Origin: Acidimicrobiales bacterium AG-414-N20
Lineage (GTDB): Bacteria; Actinomycetota; Acidimicrobiia; Acidimicrobiales; MedAcidi-G1
DNA length: 64,000 bases
NCBI GenBank assembly: GCA_003214465.1
Contig: QCLO01000004.1
Location: forward strand, 45,924-109,923
Reading direction: 5' to 3'
A program made the translations under genes and the position numbers. Of the stretch, positions 35,144 through 43,461 are shown in pieces. The notes beneath the pieces are model-generated. The model saw only the letters and a program-made list of their open reading frames with translations. It did not search any database and had not been told where the DNA came from. The number at the start of each line of letters is the position of its first letter. Positions within the stretch are counted from its first letter, which is position 1.

Positions 35144-36109
35144 TCAACCAGTAAGAGTTCTTACCATTTGCCAAAACAAAAGCGCATATAGCAATAGAAG
35201 TAGTAGAGCATTCCATTTCGAAATTTTTACAGGTTTTCTCATACTCCAGAAAGCAACTAAACACAAGAAACACATGCCTAGTAAGACTGAACCATCCATA
35301 AAGGGCTGATCCGATAACCGACCCAAACCTGAATGCGCTAACAATATTGCGCTTCCAACACCCAAACTATTAAAAAGATTTGAACCGAAAAGATTCCCAA
35401 TGATTAGTCCCCACTCGCCTCTTCGTGCTCCAACTAAAGAAGTAACAAGTTCCGGCAAAGAAGTACCTATCGCGACTAGAGAAAATCCTATGAAACCCCC
35501 TTCCCATCCAAGTTCACTTCCGATCGAAACCGCAGAACTAACAATCCAACGTGGTGACAAAACTGTAAGTGTAAGACCTATGAGCATCACGATGATTTCG
35601 CGAGATGCTGTCCAAGCGTCTTGTCTAGGAGATTGAAGAGGAGTCGTTCCAGTTCTTTTAAAATAAAGAAAAATAAAGTAATTAGTTAAACAAAAGAAAA
35701 AAAGAAGCAAAATCCCTGCTAAGGCTGAGTTTAATTTCAAAAAAACCGCACCAGAAAAAAGCAATGCTCCTATAAAGGAATATCCGGCCTGCTCTTTCGT
35801 CCCGTCAGGTGGAACAACATTACCCCAAATCAAAATTGGTAAAGCTAGAACCAGACCAAGATTCGCAACGTTCGATCCAACTACATTTCCTACAGCCAGT
35901 TCGATACCACCAGTTTCTTGTTGAAATACAGCCGTAAGTGATGCTGCCAACTCTGGTGCACTTGTTCCAAAGCCAACCAACAGTGCACCCACGAGCGCTT
36001 TAGGAATCTTAAATCTTTCAGCTAAACGTGACGTGCCGTTTAAAAATTGATCTGCTGCAAAAACCAATACACACAATCCTATTATTAGGATCAGAAAATC
36101 TTTAAACAC
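35144..36109 (-). CDS. CaCA-family sodium/calcium exchanger-like protein
   Basis: 321 residues and about ten membrane helices arranged as two inverted halves. Each half has an alpha-repeat: GTSAPELAASL (about 49) and GTSLPELVTSL (about 215), with GNVVGSN and GNLFGSN after them; the acidic residues bind the cation. This is the YrbG type, which exchanges Ca2+ or other cations for Na+ or H+. A GTG start is used. It lies between rimO and ftsK, with no functional link evident. Confidence 0.92.
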   Translation of the reverse strand: MFKDFLILIIGLCVLVFAADQFLNGTSRLAERFKIPKALVGALLVGFGTSAPELAASLTAVFQQETGGIELAVGNVVGSNVANLGLVLALPILIWGNVVPPDGTKEQAGYSFIGALLFSGAVFLKLNSALAGILLLFFFCLTNYFIFLYFKRTGTTPLQSPRQDAWTASREIIVMLIGLTLTVLSPRWIVSSAVSIGSELGWEGGFIGFSLVAIGTSLPELVTSLVGARRGEWGLIIGNLFGSNLFNSLGVGSAILLAHSGLGRLSDQPFMDGSVLLGMCFLCLVAFWSMRKPVKISKWNALLLLLLYALLFWQMVRTLTG

Positions 36110-36138
36110 AACTAAAGAGTACCTAAGTTGATTGCACC

Positions 36139-38568
36139 TTAGAAGTCTTCTTCACTTGGGATTTCAAACTCTTCCGCGGCGATAAGAACTTCACGTGCCT
36201 TTGAGCCTGAAGAGGGGCCCACTACTCCTGATTCCTCTAGCAAATCCATCAAACGTCCAGCTCTAGCAAATCCAACGCGTAGTTTCCGCTGAAGCATCGA
36301 GGTGGAACCAAGCTGACTAGCGACAACTAAATTTCTAGCTTCTTCATAAAGCTCGTCATCCTGCTCCGAAGCAGTAGATACAGGACGAGAAAAATCTTCA
36401 GTTATATCAACAACTGGTTCCTTAACGACAGAAGGCTCTACCACGTCAGACGGTTCATGCTCGACTTTCTGTTCTGCATTGCTATCACGTTGAGCTTTCC
36501 ATGTTGCCACCACCTCACGAACTTCCTTCTCTTCAACCCAGGCTCCTTGGATGCGTTGAGGTGTGCTTGAGCTAGGACCTAAAAGCAACATGTCCCCTTT
36601 CCCTACAAGCCTTTCTGCTCCCTGCTGGTCCAAAATAACTCGGCTGTCAGCAAGACTAGAGACTGCAAAAGCTAGACGCGCCGGAATATTTGCTTTAATC
36701 ACACCTGTTATCACATTTACTGAAGGTCGCTGAGTGGCTACCACCAGATGTATTCCCACCGCTCTAGCCATCTGAGCCAATCTACATATCGAGTCCTCAA
36801 CATCTCGAGCGGCAACCATCATCAGGTCTGACAACTCATCTACTACAACCATTATGAAAGGCAGTCTCTCATGCTCACGTGAATCTTCTTCACCGAAATT
36901 GATTACGGGCAATTCATCTCGGTCATATGCAGAGTTGTAGCCCGCTATATCTCTAAAACCACAATTAGACAAAATGTCATATCTTCTCTCCATCTCACGG
37001 ACAGCCCAATGAAGCGCATTCGCTGCTTTTTTAGGGTCTGTGACAGGTGCTGTTAAAAGATGTGGCACACCCTCGTACTGCCCCATTTCAACACGCTTTG
37101 GGTCTATCAGTATGAGTCGAACTTGGTCAGGTGTGGTACGCATCAAAACAGAAGTGACCATAGCGTTAATACAAGAAGACTTTCCGGCTCCAGTTGCTCC
37201 AGCTATAAGAAGATGTGGGGTGGTTGCAAGATTAAGCATCACGGTTTGACCTTTTATGTCTCTACCAACTGCCAATTCGAGAGGATGTGTAGCTTTCTTG
37301 GATTCTTTGGAAGTCAAAATATCCCCTAATGCAACCACATCCCTGTCTTCATTTGGGACCTCAATACCAATTGCCTGTTGACCGGGTATCGGGGCCAAAA
37401 TACGGACATCCGCAGCCGCCAATGCGTAAGCGATGTCCTTGTTGAGACTTGTAATACGAGAAACTTTTACACCATCACCTAATTGCAGGGCATACCTAGT
37501 AACTGTTGGCCCAATAGTCATATCGACTAAACGAGTTTCAACGCCATGTGCTTCCAAAGCCTCCTGAAGCCTCTTTCCTCGCTCTTCTGCAGCTTTAGCG
37601 TCTACGTCATGTGTATCGCTTGTTGAGAGAATATCTAAAGACGGCAATGACCAGGAAGAGCCTTCAATTGCTTTACCCAGCTGAATGGTCAGTTGTTCAC
37701 TCCCAGTATTTTTTACTTTTGGTTTTGCCTTTTTCTTCTTGGGCTTAAATTCTTTTGACGGCTCAGGGACAGTTTCGGCCTCAATCACTGCTGGCTGATC
37801 TTCTTGAAAAGTAGTTTCCTCTCTGACTTGATCCGGTATTTGTCTCTGATCTGTAGACCCCGGCGGTGTCAATAAACTTCTAATCCAGTTGCCAAGAGAA
37901 CGACCCAATGCACTGCAGAGTAAGACAATTCCTTTAAACAACTGCTTGCCAGCGACGACAGCACTTTTCATAGTGATTCTGATCGCATCACGTGCAGAAA
38001 CTCTTGTAGCAACAACTATTGATACCAAAACGAATGCAACAAGAACTAGAACAGACCCCCATGTACCTATAGCAGCTTTTAATCCTCCACCAGCGGAAAG
38101 ACCTAAAATACCGCCTGCATCTCCTAGTTCATCGACCCCATCACCTATACCAGGGCGACCTCGGCTTAGATGCAGTAAACCGGATACACCTACGAGACCT
38201 AAAAACAGTCCAACAGGTAGCCGTTTTGTTATTTCTCCGAATTCGGAGCGTTCCCTAAACATCGCTAAACCTGTTACCACCATCAAAACGGGGAGAATAA
38301 GCTTTATTACTCCGATAGTCCATCCTGCAGCGCCATCGACCACATCACCAACCGGACCTGCCTGCTCGAGGTAGATAGAAAGACCCGCCAAAAGACCGCC
38401 AAGCACAAGACCAAGACCCAGCATTTCGTTCCCTCGTCCCGCAAACGCCGTTTTAAAGAAATTTTTTGTTGTGCTCACCTCGGCTGAGGAACTTTTAGGG
38501 TCGCGTATGGATCTTTTATTTTCAGAACTGCTAGAAGCAGTAACATTTTCAGATTTTTCTTCGCCCAT
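36139..38568 (-). CDS. ftsK: DNA translocase FtsK/SpoIIIE
   Basis: 809 residues from the ATG at 38566-38568, chosen because AAGG lies 5-6 bases upstream; a GTG 5 codons earlier is possible. Four membrane helices (about 40-180) anchor it at the septum, a charged Glu/Lys linker follows, then the motor with Walker A GATGAGKSS (about 455) and Walker B VVVDELSDLM, and a C-terminal gamma winged helix (SMLQRKLRVGFARAGRLMD) that reads KOPS-like sites. It pumps chromosome ends through the closing septum. Confidence 0.96.
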   Translation of the reverse strand: MGEEKSENVTASSSSENKRSIRDPKSSSAEVSTTKNFFKTAFAGRGNEMLGLGLVLGGLLAGLSIYLEQAGPVGDVVDGAAGWTIGVIKLILPVLMVVTGLAMFRERSEFGEITKRLPVGLFLGLVGVSGLLHLSRGRPGIGDGVDELGDAGGILGLSAGGGLKAAIGTWGSVLVLVAFVLVSIVVATRVSARDAIRITMKSAVVAGKQLFKGIVLLCSALGRSLGNWIRSLLTPPGSTDQRQIPDQVREETTFQEDQPAVIEAETVPEPSKEFKPKKKKAKPKVKNTGSEQLTIQLGKAIEGSSWSLPSLDILSTSDTHDVDAKAAEERGKRLQEALEAHGVETRLVDMTIGPTVTRYALQLGDGVKVSRITSLNKDIAYALAAADVRILAPIPGQQAIGIEVPNEDRDVVALGDILTSKESKKATHPLELAVGRDIKGQTVMLNLATTPHLLIAGATGAGKSSCINAMVTSVLMRTTPDQVRLILIDPKRVEMGQYEGVPHLLTAPVTDPKKAANALHWAVREMERRYDILSNCGFRDIAGYNSAYDRDELPVINFGEEDSREHERLPFIMVVVDELSDLMMVAARDVEDSICRLAQMARAVGIHLVVATQRPSVNVITGVIKANIPARLAFAVSSLADSRVILDQQGAERLVGKGDMLLLGPSSSTPQRIQGAWVEEKEVREVVATWKAQRDSNAEQKVEHEPSDVVEPSVVKEPVVDITEDFSRPVSTASEQDDELYEEARNLVVASQLGSTSMLQRKLRVGFARAGRLMDLLEESGVVGPSSGSKAREVLIAAEEFEIPSEEDF

Positions 38569-38634
38569 AGGAACCTTTACCACAACAGTTTTACGGTAGC
38601 ACTAGGGCGTGACTGAGGGTATCTATTATGATTT

Positions 38635-40290
38635 TTAGTTAATTTCTACTAGTGGAACTAACACAGGTCGACGGCCGGTATTTAGATCTACAAATTTACC
38701 CATTGTCCTGCGAACAAGTCTTGTTAACTCTTTTTTGTCAAATTCACCGTCAAGCAGTGCTCCATCCAAAACTCTTATTATTTCCTCAATTATTTCATTG
38801 AGACATCTATCTGCTTGCTCAGCCTCAATCCATCCCAAAGTTGCTGCAAAAGGTCGTTCCAAAAGTCTTCTTTTCTTTTCCTCAACAATCACTCTCACTA
38901 AAATAAAACCTTCATTGCTCAAAGAAACTCTTTCTTTAAGCAATTCTTTACTCACCTCTACTCCACGGCTGTCAACCATTAGGTAATCATCGCTCACTCG
39001 TTTTTCTAAATGCAGTCCATCTTCGTCTAAACAGACACTGTCGCCATCTACGCATCTAAGAATTTTGGATTGTCTCATTCCTCTACCCAATGCAATTTCT
39101 TCGTGACCTAACAAATGCGTATATTCACCATGAACTGGTATAAAAAGCTCAGGATCACTTGCTTCATGCAATGCCAGAAGTTCGCCAGCCTTGCCATGGC
39201 CAGTGGTATGAATCTTCAACTTGCCGCTGTGAACAATTTGGGCACCCAAGCGCGCCAAATTGTTATGAATTCTGAAAATAGAAGCCTCGTTTCCAGGTAT
39301 CGGAGATGAGGAAAAAATCACTGTGTCGTTTGGACCTATTTGCACCACAGGATGACTCCCAGTTGACATCATGGATATAGCTGCTCTCGGTTCAGCTTGA
39401 GACCCTGTACAAATAATGCAAACTTTGTCAGATTTGCTGCTTTTCAATTCTTTTTCAGTCAAAAGAATACCGTCCGAAATTCGCAAAAGACCCAACTCTC
39501 TTGCGAGGGCTACATTTCTAATCATCGAAGGGCCCAGTATCGCTAATTTACGATCAGTCCTTACTGCTGCATCAGCTATTTGTTGAATTCGATGTATGTG
39601 ACTTGAAAACGTCCCAACGATTATTCGACGTCCTTCATTTTCAACGAAAACATTTTCAAGAACAGGACCTATTTCTGATTCTGAAAGAGACACTCCGGTG
39701 CTCTCGGAATTAGTGGAATCTGCTAGGAGTAAACGAATTCCCTCTTTTTCGGAAATCTCAGATACTCTGCTCAAATCTGTAAGCCGTCCATCAACAGGAC
39801 TTGGGTCCAGTTTGAAATCACTGGAATGTAAAATAACCCCTTGAGGGGTCCTAAAAACAGTCATTAACCCACCAGGAGTTGAATGGGTTACTGGTAGGAA
39901 TTCACATTCAAATGGGCCAATTTTGTAGTTTTCGTTGTCTTCGATAGAAACGAGTGAGGGGATCTTTACTTCGTGGCTTTCTAATTTTGCTTTAACCATT
40001 GCGACAGTAAAAGGAGAACCATATATAGGTGCTGACACATGACGAAACAAGTGAGGCAACCCACCCATGTGATCCTCATGTGAATGACTGACTATACAGG
40101 CTTCTATATCATCATGTCTGTCGAGCAACCATTGAAAATCTGGAAGTATTGAATCAACACCAGGGTGTTCGTATGGAAACAATTGACCACAATCAAGAAG
40201 CACAATGCGACCTTCTAACTCAATCGCTGCACAATTTCTTCCTATTTCACCAAGTCCACCAAGAAAGGTTATGCGTACTGAACTATTCAA
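38635..40290 (-). CDS. rnj: Ribonuclease J
   Basis: A 551-residue metallo-beta-lactamase/beta-CASP nuclease. The zinc site is HSHEDHMGG (about 69-77), with further His and Asp in THSTPG and SSDFK; the beta-CASP Arg/His block includes CTGSQAEPRAAI and GHGKAGE. It degrades and matures RNA from the 5' end and also cuts internally. It begins with TTG. It is 17 bases after dapA, the same order as Rv2753c-Rv2752c in mycobacteria. Confidence 0.95.
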   Translation of the reverse strand: MNSSVRITFLGGLGEIGRNCAAIELEGRIVLLDCGQLFPYEHPGVDSILPDFQWLLDRHDDIEACIVSHSHEDHMGGLPHLFRHVSAPIYGSPFTVAMVKAKLESHEVKIPSLVSIEDNENYKIGPFECEFLPVTHSTPGGLMTVFRTPQGVILHSSDFKLDPSPVDGRLTDLSRVSEISEKEGIRLLLADSTNSESTGVSLSESEIGPVLENVFVENEGRRIIVGTFSSHIHRIQQIADAAVRTDRKLAILGPSMIRNVALARELGLLRISDGILLTEKELKSSKSDKVCIICTGSQAEPRAAISMMSTGSHPVVQIGPNDTVIFSSSPIPGNEASIFRIHNNLARLGAQIVHSGKLKIHTTGHGKAGELLALHEASDPELFIPVHGEYTHLLGHEEIALGRGMRQSKILRCVDGDSVCLDEDGLHLEKRVSDDYLMVDSRGVEVSKELLKERVSLSNEGFILVRVIVEEKKRRLLERPFAATLGWIEAEQADRCLNEIIEEIIRVLDGALLDGEFDKKELTRLVRRTMGKFVDLNTGRRPVLVPLVEIN

Positions 40291-40307
40291 AACTTACTTC
40301 TTGCCAG

Positions 40308-41195
40308 TTAGCCGCGCCCTAGACCACTTAAGATCCCGCGCGCTTTTTCCGCCAACCATTCTGGTTCAGGTCCCATCGGTAGCCGACAGTCACCCCCTGG
40401 CAAATTAAGTATTTTCATCATTGCTTTTGTAGGTATTGGGTTAGGTGTTAGATCTCCAGATTCGAAATCATATGAGGGGATAAGCCTATGATTAACTTCT
40501 ACTGCTCGATTAAAATCGCCGGCAAAAAAAGCTTTCATCAATTCAGTTGTTTCAGGTGTAGACCAATGAGATGCAACACTTACTGTTCCCACTGCACCTA
40601 CAGAAAGTAAAGACAAAGTCAAAGAATCCTCACCGCTATAAACCTCGAAACCTTCCGGGGCTGCAGCTATCAATCTTGCGGTCTCCCCTACGTCGCCGGC
40701 TGCATCTTTAAGTGCGACTATATTTTCAACTTCGTCTGCTAGTTGCAAAATTGTTGACGTGTCAATTTTTCTACCTGACCTAACAGGAATGTCGTAAAGC
40801 ATCACTGGCAGATCAGTTGACTCTGCTACAGCTGAAAAATGTGCTAATAGGCCTTGCTGAGAAGGTCTGTTGTAATAGGGAGTTACTGTAAGAATTCCTG
40901 AAGCTCCTACTTCAGTGCAACTTTCAGTTAACTCAACAGCAGCTTTAGTGTCATTGCTTCCTGCTCCCGCTATAACAGGAACATCAACTGCCTCTACTAC
41001 AGCAGTAATCAAATTGATTTGTTCCTCATGAGTAAGAGTGGGTGACTCTCCGGTTGTGCCAGCAATCACCAAACCTTCATTACCCTGCTCAACTAGCCAT
41101 TTAGCTAATACCTGAGCTCCTTCAATGTCTAACTCCTCATCTTTTGAAAAGGGTGAAATCATTGCTGTGAGCACTCGCCCAAAACGTGGTGTCAT
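40308..41195 (-). CDS. dapA: 4-hydroxy-tetrahydrodipicolinate synthase (DapA)
   Basis: A 295-residue TIM-barrel aldolase. The Schiff-base lysine is in IVALKDAAGD (about 163), the catalytic tyrosine in TVTPYYNRPSQQG (about 135), and GTTGESPTL (about 43) binds pyruvate. It condenses pyruvate with aspartate semialdehyde, the first dedicated step to diaminopimelate. It sits between a helix-turn-helix gene and rnj. Confidence 0.95.
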   Translation of the reverse strand: MTPRFGRVLTAMISPFSKDEELDIEGAQVLAKWLVEQGNEGLVIAGTTGESPTLTHEEQINLITAVVEAVDVPVIAGAGSNDTKAAVELTESCTEVGASGILTVTPYYNRPSQQGLLAHFSAVAESTDLPVMLYDIPVRSGRKIDTSTILQLADEVENIVALKDAAGDVGETARLIAAAPEGFEVYSGEDSLTLSLLSVGAVGTVSVASHWSTPETTELMKAFFAGDFNRAVEVNHRLIPSYDFESGDLTPNPIPTKAMMKILNLPGGDCRLPMGPEPEWLAEKARGILSGLGRG

Positions 41196-41215
41196 AAGTT
41201 CTACTCCCTTAATCT

Positions 41216-41860
41216 CTAAGTGCTTTCAGATGCTCTATCAATGCCTAAAGTCGAAAAAAAATTTTCATGAAGCTCAAACCAGACTGTGTGATATGACTCA
41301 ATCATAGGCTTAGCTATCCAATCGGTATCACCCCTAAGAACCATTTCTAGGGCGTAAGTAAAACGGCTGCCATAAGATGCAAAACGCTCTAGCCTTCCAG
41401 CAAGGCTTTCACACACAGGCTGAGCTTGCTTATCTAATTCAACTAGACGGTCAATTACCCCTTTGTCGTAGTCAGGATCTGAATGATCATTTAGAACTTG
41501 TTCCCCTTCACCACCATCGAGTGATGGTTTTAATTGCCAGTCTGTACAAAGCTCTTTGAAATCATCATTTAGTTGTGAGAATTCTTTATACGAAGTCTCA
41601 ATTTCTTGACGAATTCCTAAATTGTCAACTTCATTAGCCAAGAGTTGTTCACCATATAATCTTCCCTCCGGCGTGATCATCCATCCCACCATTCGGCCTT
41701 CTCTGTAGCTGACCAAACCCTCTTCGGCGAATTGATTTAACATATTTAAAGTATCCTCTTGGCTTAAACCAACAGTTTCTGCCACAGCTTCGGTATCAAC
41801 AAACCCTTTTACTCTTAATGCTTGAAGTACCAGAAGATCAGGTTCACTTATTTTCGACAT
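41216..41860 (-). CDS. Winged-helix protein of unknown role
   Basis: 214 residues. The first 75 residues form a MarR/ArsR-like winged helix (LLVLQALRVKGF, then VAETVGLSQEDTLNMLNQF and a wing ending in ITPEGRLYGEQLL). The rest is helical and polar, with no known domain recognised; a FASYGSRFTYALEMVLRGDTDW stretch (given here in two parts in the gene, about 160-185) stands out. It is 4 bases from the SURF1 gene and 20 from dapA, so it is expressed with them. It may sense a cell signal, but no target is evident. Confidence 0.65.
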   Translation of the reverse strand: MSKISEPDLLVLQALRVKGFVDTEAVAETVGLSQEDTLNMLNQFAEEGLVSYREGRMVGWMITPEGRLYGEQLLANEVDNLGIRQEIETSYKEFSQLNDDFKELCTDWQLKPSLDGGEGEQVLNDHSDPDYDKGVIDRLVELDKQAQPVCESLAGRLERFASYGSRFTYALEMVLRGDTDWIAKPMIESYHTVWFELHENFFSTLGIDRASEST

Positions 41861-41864
41861 GCAA

Positions 41865-42593
41865 TCACGCTACCAGTCGATCGTCGGCTACAACGCGCCT
41901 AAGTACTAGAGGGTAACCCACTAAGCCTATTAAGGTGAAAATAAACCATTGGACCGCATAGCTAAAGTGTGATCCTTCGGTCAACTCGAGTGGTTCCATT
42001 TGGACAGGCCAATCATTCGTTATTTGTTGATTTTGCTGAAAATAAAAAGGCAATAAGTTTAGGTTCCATTCTGCACTCAATAAATCTATGTCGATCCGAT
42101 TTATTTCACTTCCCTGCAAATTCCCATCAGAAAATGGAAGCATAATAAATCCCTCTATTTCAAACACCCCTGAAGGTGGTTTCCAAGTTTCAGATCTACC
42201 ATCATTGAGTATCTTACGTGGAAGGTACCCCCTGTTAACAGCGATGTAGGCAACGGGATCAGTTGCGAGAGCGAAAGAATTTATTACTTCGACTCCTGGA
42301 ACACCATTTCGGGATCTATTGATCAGATAGACCTGTCTATTTTCATCAAAAGTTCCTATGGCTGTAGCAGGAATATAATTCTGATAATCACCGGCTTTGT
42401 CTACAGATAGGTCATCCAATACGACGGGGTTTCTAACGGTATTCTCCATTATTTGAGCATTATTTGACTTACGTTCCTCTAATCTCCGGAGTTGCCAGAA
42501 ACCAAGATTTACAGTGGATACGAGAAGTGCTAATACAAAAATATGTGAGATTATCCAACTCGGTCTTAATAAACGATGAGAACCAAAAATCAT
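41865..42593 (-). CDS. SURF1-family protein (cytochrome oxidase assembly)
   Basis: 242 residues with one membrane helix near the N-terminus (about 12-30) and another near the C-terminus (about 213-230), the hallmark of SURF1. The LGFWQLRRLEERK segment and VNRGYLPR in the outer domain match the family. It helps place heme in cytochrome c oxidase subunit I, pointing to aerobic respiration. Its start overlaps the dapB stop by 4 bases. Confidence 0.9.
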   Translation of the reverse strand: MIFGSHRLLRPSWIISHIFVLALLVSTVNLGFWQLRRLEERKSNNAQIMENTVRNPVVLDDLSVDKAGDYQNYIPATAIGTFDENRQVYLINRSRNGVPGVEVINSFALATDPVAYIAVNRGYLPRKILNDGRSETWKPPSGVFEIEGFIMLPFSDGNLQGSEINRIDIDLLSAEWNLNLLPFYFQQNQQITNDWPVQMEPLELTEGSHFSYAVQWFIFTLIGLVGYPLVLRRVVADDRLVA

Positions 42594-43387
42594 TCAATTC
42601 CAAGCAGTTTTTCTAAACCAATAGTTACACCGTTTGGAAGAGAACCAACCCCTTGGACGGCCAATAAGACTCCGGGCATGAACGACTCCCGGTCAAGAGA
42701 GTCATGACGTATCGTCAATGTTTGGCCCGCTGAACCCATGATCACCTCTTGATGAGCAACCATGCCTTTCATTCTTACTGCGTGTATCGGTATGCCTTCA
42801 AATTTCGCTCCACGAGCACCCGGGATGCTTTCGCTTATTGTCGGGTCATCATCCCACTGATCAGAAGACGAAAACATTCTTTCTGCAGTCGCAAGTGCAG
42901 TACCTGAAGGTGAATCAATTTTCTGATTGTGATGATATTCGATTATTTCGGCCGTATTGAACCAAGGCGATGCAATAGCCGCAAAATGCATCATAAGCAC
43001 TGCTCCTATTGCAAAATTAGGGACAATTAAACAGCTGCTTTCATTAAACTTTTCCCCAATCGTAAGAACGTCTTGATCAGAAAGACCACTTGTCCCTACT
43101 ACTACATCAATTCCTTCTTCAGCTAACAAAGGCAAGTTATTTTTTGAAGCCTCAGCGATGGTAAAGTCGACTACTACATCCACTTCAGCTTCTAAAAAAC
43201 CGCTGATTTCTTGAATAATCGGCAGTTGCAGTGAAATGCCACCAACTAGTTCTTCTGACCCGTCGGAAGCTAAGTCCACGGCTGCCACAAGTTCCATAGA
43301 TTCAGCTTGCATAACTGCGGAACAAACTGACTGGCCCATTCGACCAGCCGCACCTAGAACGCCAATTTTTAAAGATCCATTTCCCAT
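42590..43387 (-). CDS. dapB: 4-hydroxy-tetrahydrodipicolinate reductase (DapB)
   Basis: 265 residues. The NAD(P) loop GAAGRMGQ is at about 10-17, and the active-site EYHHNQKIDSPSGTA at about 155-169 carries the catalytic His and the Lys contacting the substrate. It reduces the DapA product. It lies between SURF1 and pnp, an order also seen in actinobacteria (Rv2773c near gpsI). Confidence 0.95.
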   Translation of the reverse strand: MGNGSLKIGVLGAAGRMGQSVCSAVMQAESMELVAAVDLASDGSEELVGGISLQLPIIQEISGFLEAEVDVVVDFTIAEASKNNLPLLAEEGIDVVVGTSGLSDQDVLTIGEKFNESSCLIVPNFAIGAVLMMHFAAIASPWFNTAEIIEYHHNQKIDSPSGTALATAERMFSSSDQWDDDPTISESIPGARGAKFEGIPIHAVRMKGMVAHQEVIMGSAGQTLTIRHDSLDRESFMPGVLLAVQGVGSLPNGVTIGLEKLLGIE

Positions 43388-43461
43388 ATCTCAGAGGTTA
43401 GTACCCCAAAGTAGATTTATTGGAATTGTTTAATATCAAATTAAACCAAAGGTGAAACCGA

